This document shows positions 1 through 12,989 of a stretch of 64,000 nt of DNA, piece by piece. This DNA comes from Eledone cirrhosa. Its lineage: Eukaryota > Mollusca > Cephalopoda > Octopoda > Eledonidae. A program made the position numbers and the translations under genes. Location of the stretch: assembly GCA_964016885.1 (NCBI GenBank), contig OZ024748.1, positions 26,543,515 through 26,607,514 of the forward strand. Direction: 5' to 3'. The notes under the pieces are model-generated. The model did no database searches. It had not been told where the DNA came from and worked only from the letters and a program-made list of their open reading frames with translations. The stretch's first letter is position 1. The number at the start of each line of letters is the position of its first letter.

Positions 1-2
1 TT

Positions 3-3000
3 GAAACAAGTACAGTGGAAAGAACAACACAAATTACAGATATTGAAACTGAGCGCACAACTCAGACAGAACTTACACCACAACAAACAACATCTCCTGA
101 AGAAAAAACTCTGTCTACTCAGGTAGAGGACATCGAAAAGGTGACACCAACGCCAATTGCTAGCACAAAGCATACATCACCTGAAACAACAGTAGTTTCA
201 TCTCCTGAACAAACCTCTATAACACCTACAGATGAACTTACTAGTATTGAATATACAACTGAGACATCAACTGAAAAACCACTACCTATAAAGACACCTA
301 CAAGCACAGCAGAAAAGATCACTGAAACTATTACAGACACAACAGCAACAACATCACAGCTTCCTTCAACAAGTGAAATCCATATAGAAACTCCAAAATC
401 TACTTCTCAACTTCCTTATACAACTGACATTGAAACAAGTACAGTGGAAAGAACAACACAGATTACAGATATTGAAACTGAGCGCACAACTCAGACAGAA
501 ATTACACCACAACTAACAACATCTCCTGAAGAAACAACTCTGTCTACTCAGGTAGAGGACATCGAAAAGGTGACACCAACGCCAATTGCTAGCACAAAGC
601 ATACATCACCTGAAACAACAGTAGTTTCATCTCCTGAACAAACCTCTATAACACCTACAGATGAGCTTACTATTATTGAATATACAACTGAGACATCAAC
701 TGAAAAACCACTACCTTTCAAGACACCTACAAGCACAGCAGAAAAGATCACTGAAACTACAACAGACACAACAGCAACAACATCACAGCTTCCTTCAACA
801 AGTGAAATTCATATAGAAACTCCTAAATCTACTTCTGAACTGCCTCATACAACTGACATTGAAACAAGTACAGTGGAAAGAACAACACAAATTACAGATA
901 TTGAAACTGAGCGCACAACTCAGACAGAAATTACATCACAACTAACAACATCTCCTGAAGAAACAACTCTGTCTACTCAGGTAGAGGACATCGAAAAGGT
1001 GACACCAACACAAGTTGCTAGCACAATGCATACATCACCTGAAACAACAGTTCTTTCATCTCCAGAACACACCTCTATAACACCTACAGATGAACTTACT
1101 AGTATTGAATATAAAACTGAGACATCAACTGAAAAACCACTACCTATGACAACACCTACAAGCACAGCTGAAAAGATCACTGAAACTATTACAGACACAC
1201 CAGCAACAACATCACAGTTTCCTTCAACAAGTGAAATCCATATAGAAACTCCTAAATCTACTTCTGAACTGCCTCATATAACTGACATTGAAACAAGTAC
1301 AGTGGAAAGAACAACACAAATTACAGATATTGAAACTGAGCGCACAACTCAACCACAACTAACATCTCCTGAAGAAACAACTCTTTCTACTGAGGTAGAG
1401 GACATCGAAAAGGTGACACCAACGCCAATTGCTAGCACAAAGCATACATCACCTGAAACAACAGTAGTTTCATCTCCTGAACAAACCTCTATAACACCTA
1501 CAGATGAACTTACAAGTATTGAATATACAACTGAGACATCAACTGAAAAACCACTACCTATCAAGACACCTACAAGCACAGCAGAAAAGATCACTGAAAC
1601 TATTACAGACACAACAGCAACAACATCACAGCTTCCTTCAACAAGTGAAATCCATATAGAAACTCCAAAATCTACTTCTCAACTTCCTTATACAACTGAC
1701 ATTGAAATAAGTACAGTGAAAAGAACAACACAAATTACAGATATTGAAACTGAACGCACAACTGAGATAGAACTTACACCACAACAAACAACATCTCCTG
1801 AAGAAACAACTCTTTCTACTGAGGTAGAGGACATTGAAAAGGTGACACCAACGCCAATTGCTAGCACAAAGCATACATCACCTGAAACAACAGTAGTTTC
1901 ATCTCCTGAACAAACCTCTATAACACCTACAGATGAACTTACTAGTATTGAATATACAACTGAGACATCAACTGAAAAACCACTACCTATCAAGACACCT
2001 ACAAGCACAGCAGAAAAGATCACTGAAACTATTACAGACACAACAGCAACAACATCACAGCTTCCTTCAACAAGTGAAATCCATATAGAAACTCCAAAAT
2101 CTACTTCTCAACTTCCTTATACAACTGACATTGAAACAAGTACAGTGGAAAGAACAACACAAATTACAGATATTGAAACTCAGCGCACAACTGAGACAGA
2201 ACTTACACCACAACTAACAACATCTCCTGAAGAAACAACTCTGTCTACTCAGGTAGAGGACATCGAAAAGGTGACACCAACACAAGTTGCTAGCACAATG
2301 CATACATCACCTGAAACAACAGTTGTTTCATCTACTGAACACACCTCTCTAACACCATCTACAGAGGAACTCACTAGTATGAAATATACTCCTGAGACAT
2401 CAACTGAAAAATCACTACCCATGACAACACCTACAAGCACAGCTGAAAAGATCACTGAAACTATTACAGACACAACAGCAACAACATCACAGCTTCCTTC
2501 AACAAGTGAAATCCATATAGAAACTCCTAAATCTACTTCTGAACTGCCTCATATAAGTGACATTGAAACAAGTACAGTGGAAAGAACAACACAAATTACA
2601 GATATTGAAACTGAGCGCACAACTCACACAGAAATTACACCACAACTAACAACATCTCCTGAAGAAACAACATTGTCTACTCAGATAGAGGACATCGAAA
2701 AGGTGACACCAACACCAGTTGCTAGCACAAAGCATACATCACCTGAAAGAACAGTTGTTTCATCTCCTGTACAAACCTCTATAACACCTACAGGTGAACT
2801 CACTAGAATAGAATATACATCAGAGACATCAACTGAAAAATCACTACCCATGACAACACCTACAAGCACAGCTGAAAAGATCACTGAAACTAGGACAAAC
2901 ACAACAGCAACAACATCACGGCTTCCTTCAACAAGTGAAATCCATATAGAAACTCCTAAATCTACTTCTGAACTGCCTCATATAACTGACATTGAAACAA

Positions 3001-6000
3001 GTACAGTGGAAAGAACAACACAAATTACAGATATTGAAACTGAGCGCACAACTCAACCACAACTAACATCTCCTGAAGAAACAACTCTTTCTACTGAAGT
3101 AGAGGACATCGAAAAGGTGACACCAACACAAGTTGCTAGCACAATGCATACATCACCTGAAACAACAGTAGTTTCATCTCCTGAACAAACCTCTATAACA
3201 CCTACAGATGAACTTACTAGTATTGAATATACAACTGAGACATCAACTGAAAAACCACTACCTATGACAACACCTACAAGCACAGCAGAAAAGATCACTG
3301 AAACTATTACAGACACAACAGCAACAACATCACAGCTTCCTTCAACAAGTGAAATCCATATAGAAACTCCAAAATCTACTTCTCAACTTCCTTATACAAC
3401 TGACATTGAAACAAGTACAGTGGAAAGAACAACACAGATTACAGATATTGAAACTGAGCGCACAACTCAGACAGAAATTACACCACAACTAACAACATCT
3501 CCTGAAGAAACAACTCTGTCTACTGAGGTAGAGGACATCGAAAAGGTGACACCAACGCCAATTGCTAGCACAAAGCATACATCACCTGAAACAACAGTAG
3601 TTTCATCTCCTGAACAAACCTCTATAACACCTACAGATGAACTTACTAGTATTGAATATACAACTGAGACATCAACTGAAAAACCACTACCTATCAAGAC
3701 ACCTACAAGCACAGCAGAAAAGATCACTGAAACTACAACAGACACAACAGCAACAACATCACAGCTTTCTTCAACAAGTGAAATTCATATAGAAACTCCT
3801 AAATCTACTTCTGAACTGCCTCATATAACTGACATTGAAACAAGTACAGTGGAAAGAACAACACAAATTACAGATATTGAAACTGAGCGCACAACTCAGA
3901 CAGAACTTACACCACAACAAACAACATCTCCTGAAGAAACAACTCTGTCTACTCAGGTAGAGGCCATCGAAAAGGTGACACCAACACAAGTTGCTAGCAC
4001 AATGCATACATCACCTGAAACAACAGTTGTTTCATCTACTGAACACACCTCTCTAACACCATCTACAGAGGAACTCACTAGTATAAAATATACTCCTGAG
4101 ACATCAACTGAAAAATCACTACCCATGACAACACCTACAAGCATAGCTGAAAAGATCACTGAAACTATTACAGACACAACAGCAACAACATCACAGCTTC
4201 CTTCAACAAGTGAAATCCATATAGAAACTCCTAAATCTACTTCTGAACTGCCTCATATAAGTGACATTGAAACAAGTACAGTGGAAAGAACAACACAAAT
4301 TACAGATATTGAAACTGAGCGCACAACTCACACAGAAATTACACCACAACTAACAACATCTCCTGAAGAAACAACATTGTCTACTCAGATAGAGGACATC
4401 GAAAAGGTGACACCAACACCAGTTGCTAGCACAAAGCATACATCACCTGAAAGAACAGTTGTTTCATCTCCTGTACAAACCTCTATAACACCTACAGGTG
4501 AACTCACTAGAATAGAATATACATCAGAGACATCAACTGAAAAATCACTACCTATGACAACACCTTCAAGCACAGCAGAAAAGATCACTGAAACTATTAC
4601 AGACACAACAGCAACAACATCACAGCTTCCTTCAACAAGTGAAATCCATATAGAAACTCCAAAATCTACTTCTCAACTTCCTTATACAACTGACATTGAA
4701 ACAAGTACAGTGGAAAGAACAACACAAATTACAGATATTGAAACTGAACGCACAACTCAGACAGAAATTACATCACAACTAACAACATCTCCTGAAGAAA
4801 CGACTCTGTCTACTCAGGTAGAGGACATCGAAAAGGTGACACCAACACAAGTTGCTAGCACAATGCATACATCACCTGAAACAACAGTTGTTTCATCTAC
4901 TGAACACACCTCTCTAACACCATCTACAGAGGAACTCACTAGTATAAAATATACTCCTGAGACATCAACTGAAAAATCACTACCCATGACAACACCTACA
5001 AGCACAGCTGAAAAGATCACTGAAACTAGGACAAACACAACAGCAACAACATCACAGCTTCCTTCAACAAGTGAAATCCATATAGAAACTCCTAAATCTA
5101 CTTCTGAACTGCCTCATATAACTGACATTGAAACAAGTACAGTGGAAAGAACAACACAAATGACAGATATTGAAACTGAGCGCACAACTCAGACAGAAAT
5201 TACACCACAACTAACAACATCTCCTGAAGAAACAACTCTGTCTACTCAGGTAGAGGACATCGAAAAGGTGACACCAAAACAAGTTGCTAGCACAATGGTT
5301 ACATCACCTGAAACAACAGTTGTTTCATCTCCTGAACACACCTCTATAACACCATCTACACACGAACTTACTAGTATTGAATATACAACTGAGACATCAA
5401 CTGAAAAACCACTACCTATCAAGACACCTACAAGCACAGCAGAAAAGATCACTGAAACTACAACAGACACAACAGCAACAACATCACAGCTTCCTTCAAC
5501 AAGTGAAATCCATATAGAAACTCCTAAATCTACTTCTGAACTGCCTCATATAACTGACATTGAAACAAGTACAGTGGAAAGAACAACACAAATTACAGAT
5601 ATTGAAACTGAGCGCACAACTCAGACAGAACTTACACCACAACAAACAACATCTCCTGAAGAAACAACTCTGTCTACTCAGGTAGAGGACATCGAAAAGG
5701 TGACACCAACGCCAATTGCTAGCACAAAGCATACATCACCTGAAACAACAGTAGTTTCATCTCCTGAACAAACCTCTATAACACCTACAGATGAACTTAC
5801 TAGTATTGAATATACAACTGAGACATCAACTGAAAAACCACTACCTATCAAGACACCTACAAGCACAGCAGAAAAGATCACTGAAACTATTACAGACACA
5901 ACAGCAACAACATCACAGCTTCCTTCAACAAGTGAAATCCATATAGAAACTCCAAAATCTACTTCTCAACTTCCTTATACAACTGACATTGAAACAAGTA

Positions 6001-9000
6001 CAGTGGAAAGAACAACACAAATTACAGATATTGAAACTGAGCGCACAACTCAGACAGAAATTACACCACAACTAACAACATCTCCTGAAGAAACAACTCT
6101 GTTTACTCAGGTAGAGGACATCGAAAAGGTGACACCAACACAAGTTGCTAGCACTATGCATACATCACCTGAAACAACAGTTGTTTCATCTACTGAACAC
6201 ACCTCTCTAACACCATCTACAGAGGAACTCACTAGTATAAAATATACTCCTGAGACATCAACTGAAAAATCACTACCCATGACAACACCTACAAGCACAG
6301 CTGAAAAGATCACTGAAACTAGGACAGACACAACAGCAACAACATCACAGCTTCCTTCAACAAGTGAAATCCATATAGAAACTCCTAAATCTACTTCTCA
6401 ACTTCCTTATACAACTGACATTGAAACAAGTACAGTGGAAAGAACAACACAAATTACAGATATTGAAACTGAGCACACAACTCAGACAGAAATTACACCA
6501 CAACTAACATCTGAAGAAACAACACTGTCTACACAGGTAGAGGACATCGAAAAGGTGACACCAAAACAAGTTGCTAGCACAATGGTTACATCACCTGAAA
6601 CAACAGTTGTTTCATCTCCTGAACACACCTCTATAACACCATCTACACACGAACTTACTAGTATTGAATATACAACTGAGACATTAACTGAAAAACCACT
6701 ACCTATCAAGACACCTACAAGCACAGCTGAAAAGATCACTGAAACTATTACAGACACAACAGCAACAACATCACAGTTTCCTTCAACAAGTGAAATCCAT
6801 ATAGAAACTCCTAAATCTACTTCTGAACTGCCTCATATAACTGACATTGAAACAAGTGCAGTGGAAAGAACAACACAAATTACAGATATTGAAACTGAAC
6901 GCACAACTGAGACAGAACTTACACCACAACAAACAACATCTCCTGGAGAAACAACTCTGTCTACTGAGGTAGAGGACATCGAAAAGGTGACACCAACGCC
7001 AATTGCTAGCACAAAGCATACATCACCTGAAACAACAGTAGTTTCATCTCCTGAACAAACCTCTATAACACCTACAGATGAACTTACTAGTATTGAATAT
7101 ACAACTGAGACATCAACTGAAAAACCACTACCTATCAAGACACCTACAAGCACAGCAGAAAAGATCACTGAAACTACAACAGACACAACAGCAACAACAT
7201 CACAGCTTCCTTCAACAAGTGAAATTCATATAGAACCTCCTAAATCTACTTCTGAACTGCCTCATATAACTGACATTGAAACAAGTACAGTGGAAAGAAC
7301 AACACAAATTACAGATATTGAAACTGAGCGCACAACTCAGACAGAACTTACACCACAACAAACAACATCTCCTGAAGAAACAACTCTTTCTACTCAGATA
7401 GAGGACATCGAAAAGGTGACACCAACACCAGTTGCTAGCACAAAGCATACATCACCTGAAAGAACAGTTGTTTCATCTCCTGTACAAACCTCTATAACAC
7501 CTACAGATGAACTCACTAGAATAGAATATACATCAGAGACATCAACTGAAAAATCACGACCTATGACAACACCTTCAAGCACAGCAGAAAAGATCACTGA
7601 AACTATTACAGACACAACAGCAACAACATCACAGCTTACTTCAACAAGTGAAATCCATATAGAAACTCCAAAATCTACTTCTCAACTTCCTTATACAACT
7701 GACATTGAAACAAGTACAGTGGAAAGAACAACACAAATTACAGATATTGAAACTGAACGCACAACTCAGACAGAAATTACATCACAACTAACAACATCTC
7801 CTGAAGAGACAACTCTGTCTACTCAGGTAGAGGACATCGAAAAGGTGACACCAACACAAGTTGCTAGCACAATGCATACATCACCTGAAACAACAGTTGT
7901 TTCATCTACTGAACACACCTCTCTAACACCATCTACAGAGGAACTCACTAGTATAAAATATACTCCTGAGACATCAACTGAAAAATCACTACCCATGACA
8001 ACACCTACAAGCACAGCTGAAAAGATCACTGAAACTAGGACAGACACAACAGCAACAACATCACAGCTTCCTTCAACAAGTGAAATCCATATAGAAACTC
8101 CTAAATCTACTTCTGAACTGCCTCATACAACTGACATTGAAACAAGTACAGTGGAAAGAACAACACAAATTACAGATATTGAAACTGAACGCACAACTGA
8201 GACAGAAATTACACCACAACAAACAACATCTCCTGAAGAAACAACACTGTCTACTCAGGTAGAGGACATCGAAAAGGTGACACCAACGCCAATTGCTAGC
8301 ACAAAGCATACATCACCTGAAACAACAGTTGTTTCATCTCCTGAACACACCTCTATAACACCATCTACACACGAACTTACTAGTATTGAATATACAACTG
8401 AGACATCAACTGAAAAACCACTACCTATCAAGACACCTACAAGCACAGCTGAAAAGATCACTGAAACTATAACAGACACAACAGCAACAACATCACAGCT
8501 GCCTTCAACAAGTGAAATCCATATAGAAACTCATAAATCTACTTCTGAACTGCCTCATATAACAGACATTGAAACAAGTACAGTGGAAAGAACAACACAA
8601 ATTACAGATATTGAAACTGAGCGCACAACTCAGACAGAAATTACACCACAACTAACAACATCTCCTGAAGAAACAACAATGTCTACTCAGGTAGAGGACA
8701 TCGAAAAGGTGACACCAACGCCAATTGCTAGCACAAAGCATACATCACCTGAAACAACAGTTGTTTCATCTCCAGAACAAACCTCTATAACACCTACAGA
8801 TGAACTTACTAGTATTGAATATACAACTGAGACATCAACTGAAAAACCACTACCTATAACGACACCTACAAGCACAGCTGAAAAGATCACTGAAACTATA
8901 ACAGACACAACAGCAACAACATCACAGCTTCCTTCAACAAGTGAAATCCATATAGACACTCCTAAATCTACTTCTGAACTGCCTCATATAACTGACATTG

Positions 9001-9060
9001 AAACAAGTACAGTGGAAAGAACAACACCAATTACAGATATTAAAACCAAACCCACAAGTC
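3..9060 (+). repeat. Coding tandem array, 21 units of 414-432 bp
   Basis: The anchor encoding VEDIEKVTP (or a close variant) recurs at 123, 552, 981, 1395, 1824, 2253, 2685, 3099, 3528, 3957, 4389, 4818, 5250, 5682, 6111, 6537, 6969, 7398, 7827, 8259 and 8691. Most units are 429 or 432 bp; two are 414 bp (lacking five codons in the TQTEITPQ stretch) and one is 426 bp. All length changes are multiples of three, as expected under coding constraint. Variants fall into classes recognised by PIASTKH, QVASTMH, PVASTKH or KQVASTMV followed by distinct SPEQ/STEH/SPVQ/SPEH segments. Homology fades after about 9,030. Confidence 0.95.
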
Positions 9061-10191
9061 AGAGAGAAATTACAGCATCAATAATTGCTACTTCCAATCA
9101 AACTTCTTTTTCACCAGAAATAGTATCTACCGAACAAATCTCTTCATCTACTTACGTGACGGACATACACACTTTGAACACAACACATCCTTTTTCTACA
9201 ATTTTGTCATCTTCATTTAATCCTAGTAGCATTCTGAATGACAGCAACTTAATACATTCAACTGTTTCACCCACTCAAAGAAAATTACCCCATTTATTAT
9301 CTACTGCAACCTTTTCCCAAAATCTCTCTTCTTCACCTACGAATGCTTCCATTTCTACTTTGAGTTCATTGATTTCTAAATTTTATAGGTCTTCTTTCTC
9401 AACTTCTCTTGTTACAACGCCATTAAAATATTCAACTTCACCTGTATTTTCTGAGCCTCATTTCATTACAATTAATGAAACAGATATATCTGAGACAATA
9501 AATTCAACTGTACCATTTTACTCTTCAACTATTACCCAGAATTACTCAGGTTTTCCAAAAACTCTAGAAGGAAAACCACCGACTATCTTAACTGTGATAA
9601 CAAGAAAAGTGAAACAACCTGAATTTTCTCTAAAATCAACTTTAAATCCGTCTCAACAAAGTTCAACACTGTCAGTTTTGAAAACACTTTATCCTTTGAC
9701 TTCTATCAAAAGTACTAATGCATCTGAAAGGTATATTACTAAAGAGCCAACTGATGGTGTTGTGGTAAGTAATACAACTGAAATGAAACAAAAGTCTTAC
9801 ACAATGATAACAGCTGAGACCAGTGCAAAAGCCATCAAACCCTTACCAGTCACAAAGTTAGTCAATGCAACAGAATTCATTGAAAAGATACATAGCACTC
9901 CTCATAGCCTTCTTCAGACAAAACCAAATATAAGTAGTACATTGTTGGTTATTTCAAGAAGTATCAAACAGCATTCTTCAACACCAATAAAAATACATTC
10001 AACTGAAAAAACTGTTTTGCCTTCCATTATATCCCCAGAGAAAATTAGTCCCTCAAGTCCAAATACGTCTGTGATCATAATATCTCGGAGAATTAAACCA
10101 GTTACTTCAATAATCCCTCCAACAATAACATCAACAACCATGAATATATCTACAAGTGTACAAAATATTACAGTTTTACCATCAAAGAAAG
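3..10191 (+). CDS. Giant exon of a mucin-like Thr/Ser-rich repeat protein (partial; 5' end off window)
   Basis: The frame is open from the left edge (codons start at positions divisible by 3) to a donor at 10192 (AAAG|GTAAGA), so the true start lies upstream; the GTG at 15 is not a start. The product is about 3,396 residues here. Residues 1 to about 3,010 are 21 tandem units of about 143 aa, rich in Thr, Ser, Pro and Glu with almost no Cys or aromatic residues, as in heavily O-glycosylated mucin or proteoglycan stalks. The tail (about 9,060-10,191) is a unique Ser/Thr-rich segment with several N-x-S/T sites and three copies of a V/I-I-T/S-R-x-V/I-K motif. It splices in frame to the VWA-like exon at 12304. 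A secreted or cell-surface matrix protein is inferred; no membrane segment or signal peptide is visible in this part. Exact function is unknown. Confidence 0.85.
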
Positions 10192-10539
10192 GTAAGACAA
10201 CGAATTGTTAATTATCACAAGGAAAAGTTTAAGATCTATTTTCAATGCTTGTATGGGTTAGACGGGTTGTCACATTATAAATAATAATAATAATAATAAA
10301 ATTATTGTGTAAAGTGCTCAGGTGCACTACAACTCATCAAAGGTGCATGTATAGTACATAGAATAATATTCAAATATACATGTGTGTATGTGTATGGAGG
10401 GGGAATATTAGGTGTAGTGTTGGCGAATCTCAGGAAGCATGGAAGTTTTTAAAGGATGCAGTATTTCAACAGCTAATAACTGATGCAGGTAGTTTGTTCC
10501 ATGCTTCAGCAACTCTGAGCATGAAAAAATGTTTCCGAA

Positions 10540-10672
10540 ATGAGACAAGTCAGGTCAGCTGACTATGTCTTTCTCATATGGAACTGTATTTGGTTTGGTT
10601 TCTGTGGCTGGATGCCTTTCCTAATCCCAAACATATTACAGTGTGGCGAAGGTGCCTTTTTATCGTGGCACC
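10540..10672 (+). mobile_element. CATC-family repeat, 5'-truncated
   Basis: The segment carries the family core: a GACTATGTCTTTCTCATA stretch, GTTTCTGTGGCTGGATGCC, CTTTCCTAATCCC and ACAGTGTGG followed by a GTGCCTTTTTATCGTGGCACC end. These are the same blocks in the same order as at 20954, 25989 and 52867. It has no long ORF and lies within the intron. Confidence 0.75.
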
Positions 10673-10704
10673 AGCTCGATAATAATTATCATTATTTATA
10701 ATCA

Positions 10705-10928
10705 GAGGCAGTGGATTGGCAGTATTGGTAAAGGGTCAGACGCCATGCTTTGCAGCATAGGGTTATGGCCCTTTATGATCTGAGTTCAAATCCTGCCGAG
10801 ATAAACTTTGCCTTTCATCCTTACGGGGGTCGATAAAATAAAGTACCAGTCACGCACTGGGGTCGATTTAATCGACTTTCCCCTCCCCCAAAGTTGCTGG
10901 CCTTGTGCCTATATAAGAAATGATTATT
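10705..10928 (+). mobile_element. tRNA-derived SINE, long subtype
   Basis: Starts GGCAGTGGATTGGCAGTATT (A-box region) and has the B-box-like GAGTTCAAATCC, followed by the non-tRNA body (TTTGCCTTTCATCCTTACG, GATAAAATAAAGTACCAGT) and the 3' block TTGCTGGCCTTGTGCC. The long subtype includes the extra block around GGTCGATTTAATCGACTTT. It sits in the intron of the mucin/VWA gene. Confidence 0.9.
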
Positions 10929-11310
10929 TATCATCATGTTTTCAACAGTTTTCTGCAGGCTTTTTTAATGTGTTGCCAGGTACACATCTTCCGAGGTGCG
11001 AGTGTCAGATACACACAATGTTGTATTTCAAAAATATAGATTGTCTTCATATACTACACTAGTTGAGCTTTAAAGTGTGGTTTGGTTTGTTGTTTTGGAT
11101 TATATTCTAGTGTTTTGCAATATTTTGTTGGATTCTATTCAGGGTTTGTTATATGTTGCATGATCGATTTTATAGCATTCGTTGTGTAGGGCTACCTTAG
11201 GTTTCAAGGCACTGGTGTGGCAGCAACTGCTGACTGCATACAGTGTTACAGAATACATGAAGCAGCTGTGCAATACATAGTTAATATCGGAAGTTGCACG
11301 TAGAAAGCCC

Positions 11311-11335
11311 CCCCCCCCCACACACACACACACAC
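11311..11335 (+). repeat. Poly(C)/(CA)n tract
   Basis: A run of about ten C residues is followed directly by CA repeats within the intron. Confidence 0.85.
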
Positions 11336-11427
11336 CAAAAAAATGTGTCGGCCTATTTTCTAAGGGAGGCAACTCTTGTTTAATCACAGTTAGTTGTGAT
11401 CATGCATGTGTTTCTATGACTGGTGGT

Positions 11428-11768
11428 GTTCATCATCATTTCATTTTACATCCACTTTTTCCCTGCTTGCAAGGGTGGGACGGGAACTGATTCTGGCCTG
11501 ATTTCTACAGCTGGATGCCCTTCCTAACACCAACCTCATTTACAGTGAGTGCTGGGTGCTTTTTTGCCGTGGCACCTACACAACCACTTTGCAGTGGAAT
11601 GATATGGACCCCAGTCCCTATCATCTCATTTGTACAGCTGAGTAAACTGGAGCAATGTGAAATAAAGTGTCTTGCTCAAGGAAACAACATATCACCCGGT
11701 CTGAGAATTAAACTCACAACCTTTCGATTGCAAGGCTAATACACTAATCACTAAGCCATGTGCCTCCA
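11428..11768 (+). mobile_element. CATC-family repeat, long form with extended 3' part
   Basis: Begins TTCATCATCATTTCATTTTA and runs through GGATGCCCTTCCTAACACC and GCCGTGGCACCTACACAACC. It continues into a further block ending CTAATCACTAAGCCATGTGC, a tail also seen in cephalopod and other molluscan repeats. The ORF of 74 codons across it is a chance product. Confidence 0.75.
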
Positions 11769-12303
11769 TTAATAATTCAAATCAGTCAATAGTGTGTGGT
11801 GTATGCTTTGGAAAACTGTGACATACTTAGATGTAAACAAGTTTTTTATAAATTATCAGAATGCTCTGGAAATTTTCTTCTCTCAGTATTAAAACTTCTT
11901 TTTTATTGTAGTATTTTTCTGTAACATATATCCATGCTTAGAACAACAACAATTGATTTTACAATAACATTTTTGTCATTGCTAGTGACTTTTTTTTACT
12001 GAACTATTATTAGCTTATGGTTGTGAGTGTATTTGGCTATTCTAGTACCTCAGCTTCACTATCACCTGCAATATTACCATGATTGTTGGGGATTGCCTCA
12101 AAATGTTTTAGGGAGCAATACCAGCATTCTTTATCGTAGTGTGTAATTAGGGATGGGTGTGTGTTTTTTCTTTCTCTTTCTGATTCATTTTTATTGATTT
12201 GTTTCTTTTGTTATATTCATTATAATTTGTGTTTTTCAATAAAATAGATAATATATTTTTTTATTGATTTTCTATAATATTTCTATCTTTTATACTTTTT
12301 CAG

Positions 12304-12884
12304 GCTCAATCATTTTTGGATTTGATCTACTATCATTGGGGACACGCCGAGCTACATATATTCACAAATTTATCAATGCCTTCATACCATATTCTGGTTA
12401 CAGTCATTATAGTGTTGTTTCATGGAGTAAAAGACCCTTACATGCAAATTTTCCATTATCCAAACATGATTCTGATCGCAAAAATCCACACATACCTGAC
12501 TTGGCAGATATAGTGGAAAAAATTAGACATGACCTATTTCCCTCTCCTTTAAAAGAAAAACATCGTTTGGCTTATGGAGATATAGCACCAGTTGTTGTTT
12601 TGTTTGTCGACCCCATTGAGACAAAACTTACTCTACAGTTAATCAATGAAGTGGAACAACTGAAAGAATCTGGTGCAAGAGTATTTATACTAAATATTGG
12701 AGTCAGCAAATGGCCAAGACCAGGAACTCTAAAATTACTTAGCAGTAAACCAAGTCATTTAAACATTGCTCACGCTCCATCATATTTGCAACTTCTAAAC
12801 AGGGTTTTGAACACTCCTTACCAGTTTCGATTGTTAGCTAATAATTACCAACCTATTACAGTCAAAAACACCAATGCATATTAA
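12304..12884 (+). CDS. Terminal exon: VWA-like domain
   Basis: This exon encodes 193 residues followed by TAA. The pattern fits a von Willebrand factor A fold: a first strand SIIFGFD, a helix (RRATYIHKFINAFIP), an edge strand near HYSVVSW, a helix LADIVEKIRHDL, a central strand APVVVLFVDP, a helix LTLQLINEVEQLKESG, a strand RVFILNIG, and a last helix YLQLLNRVLN. The MIDAS DxSxS signature is not intact (the sequence reads D-L-L-S-L), while the later Asp of the usual TDG survives as VDP, so metal-dependent ligand binding is doubtful. Length is typical for one VWA domain, and phase-1 borders are common for VWA modules. The alternative is a Rossmann-like domain of another family. Confidence 0.7.
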
Positions 12885-12979
12885 AAAAAAATCTTTAAAA
12901 ACACCTAAACTCTAATATTTAGCTAATAGTCAGATATCAAACATGAAATAGCATTGGTAATTCAATGTTGCAATTATAT

Positions 12980-12985
12980 AATAAA
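12980..12985 (+). promoter_or_regulatory. Candidate polyadenylation signal AATAAA
   Basis: A canonical AATAAA lies 96 bp after the stop codon of the VWA-like exon, in an AT-rich trailer. It is the first AATAAA downstream of the stop and a reasonable end for the transcript. AT-rich DNA gives this hexamer often by chance. Confidence 0.5.
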
Positions 12986-12989
12986 GAAT

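Larger units (their letters stand above)
10192..12303 (+). other. Phase-1 intron of the mucin/VWA gene
   Basis: The donor is AAAG|GTAAGA at 10191/10192. The acceptor is a long pyrimidine-rich run ending TTTTTCAG|GC at 12303/12304. Joining them gives a GGC glycine codon and keeps both frames open, so the junction is phase 1. The intron carries a CATC-family fragment, a full tRNA-type SINE at 10705-10928, a C/CA tract at 11311-11335 and a second CATC-family copy at 11428-11768. Confidence 0.85.

Noticed and set aside
15..17. GTG at 15 as a start codon
   Set aside because: The frame is open to the window edge and the repeat continues upstream; it is an internal valine codon.
119..8959. Dozens of minus-strand ORFs of 73-117 codons within the mucin array, plus others beginning MLCASNW or MHCASNL
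   Set aside because: They are phase shadows of the repeat unit, recurring once per unit. The Val/Ser-rich or Cys-rich products reflect the complement of Thr codons.
10705..10790. Functional tRNA gene in the SINE heads
   Set aside because: Only A/B-box relatives remain; no cloverleaf with paired acceptor stem can be drawn and the same head is dispersed many times.
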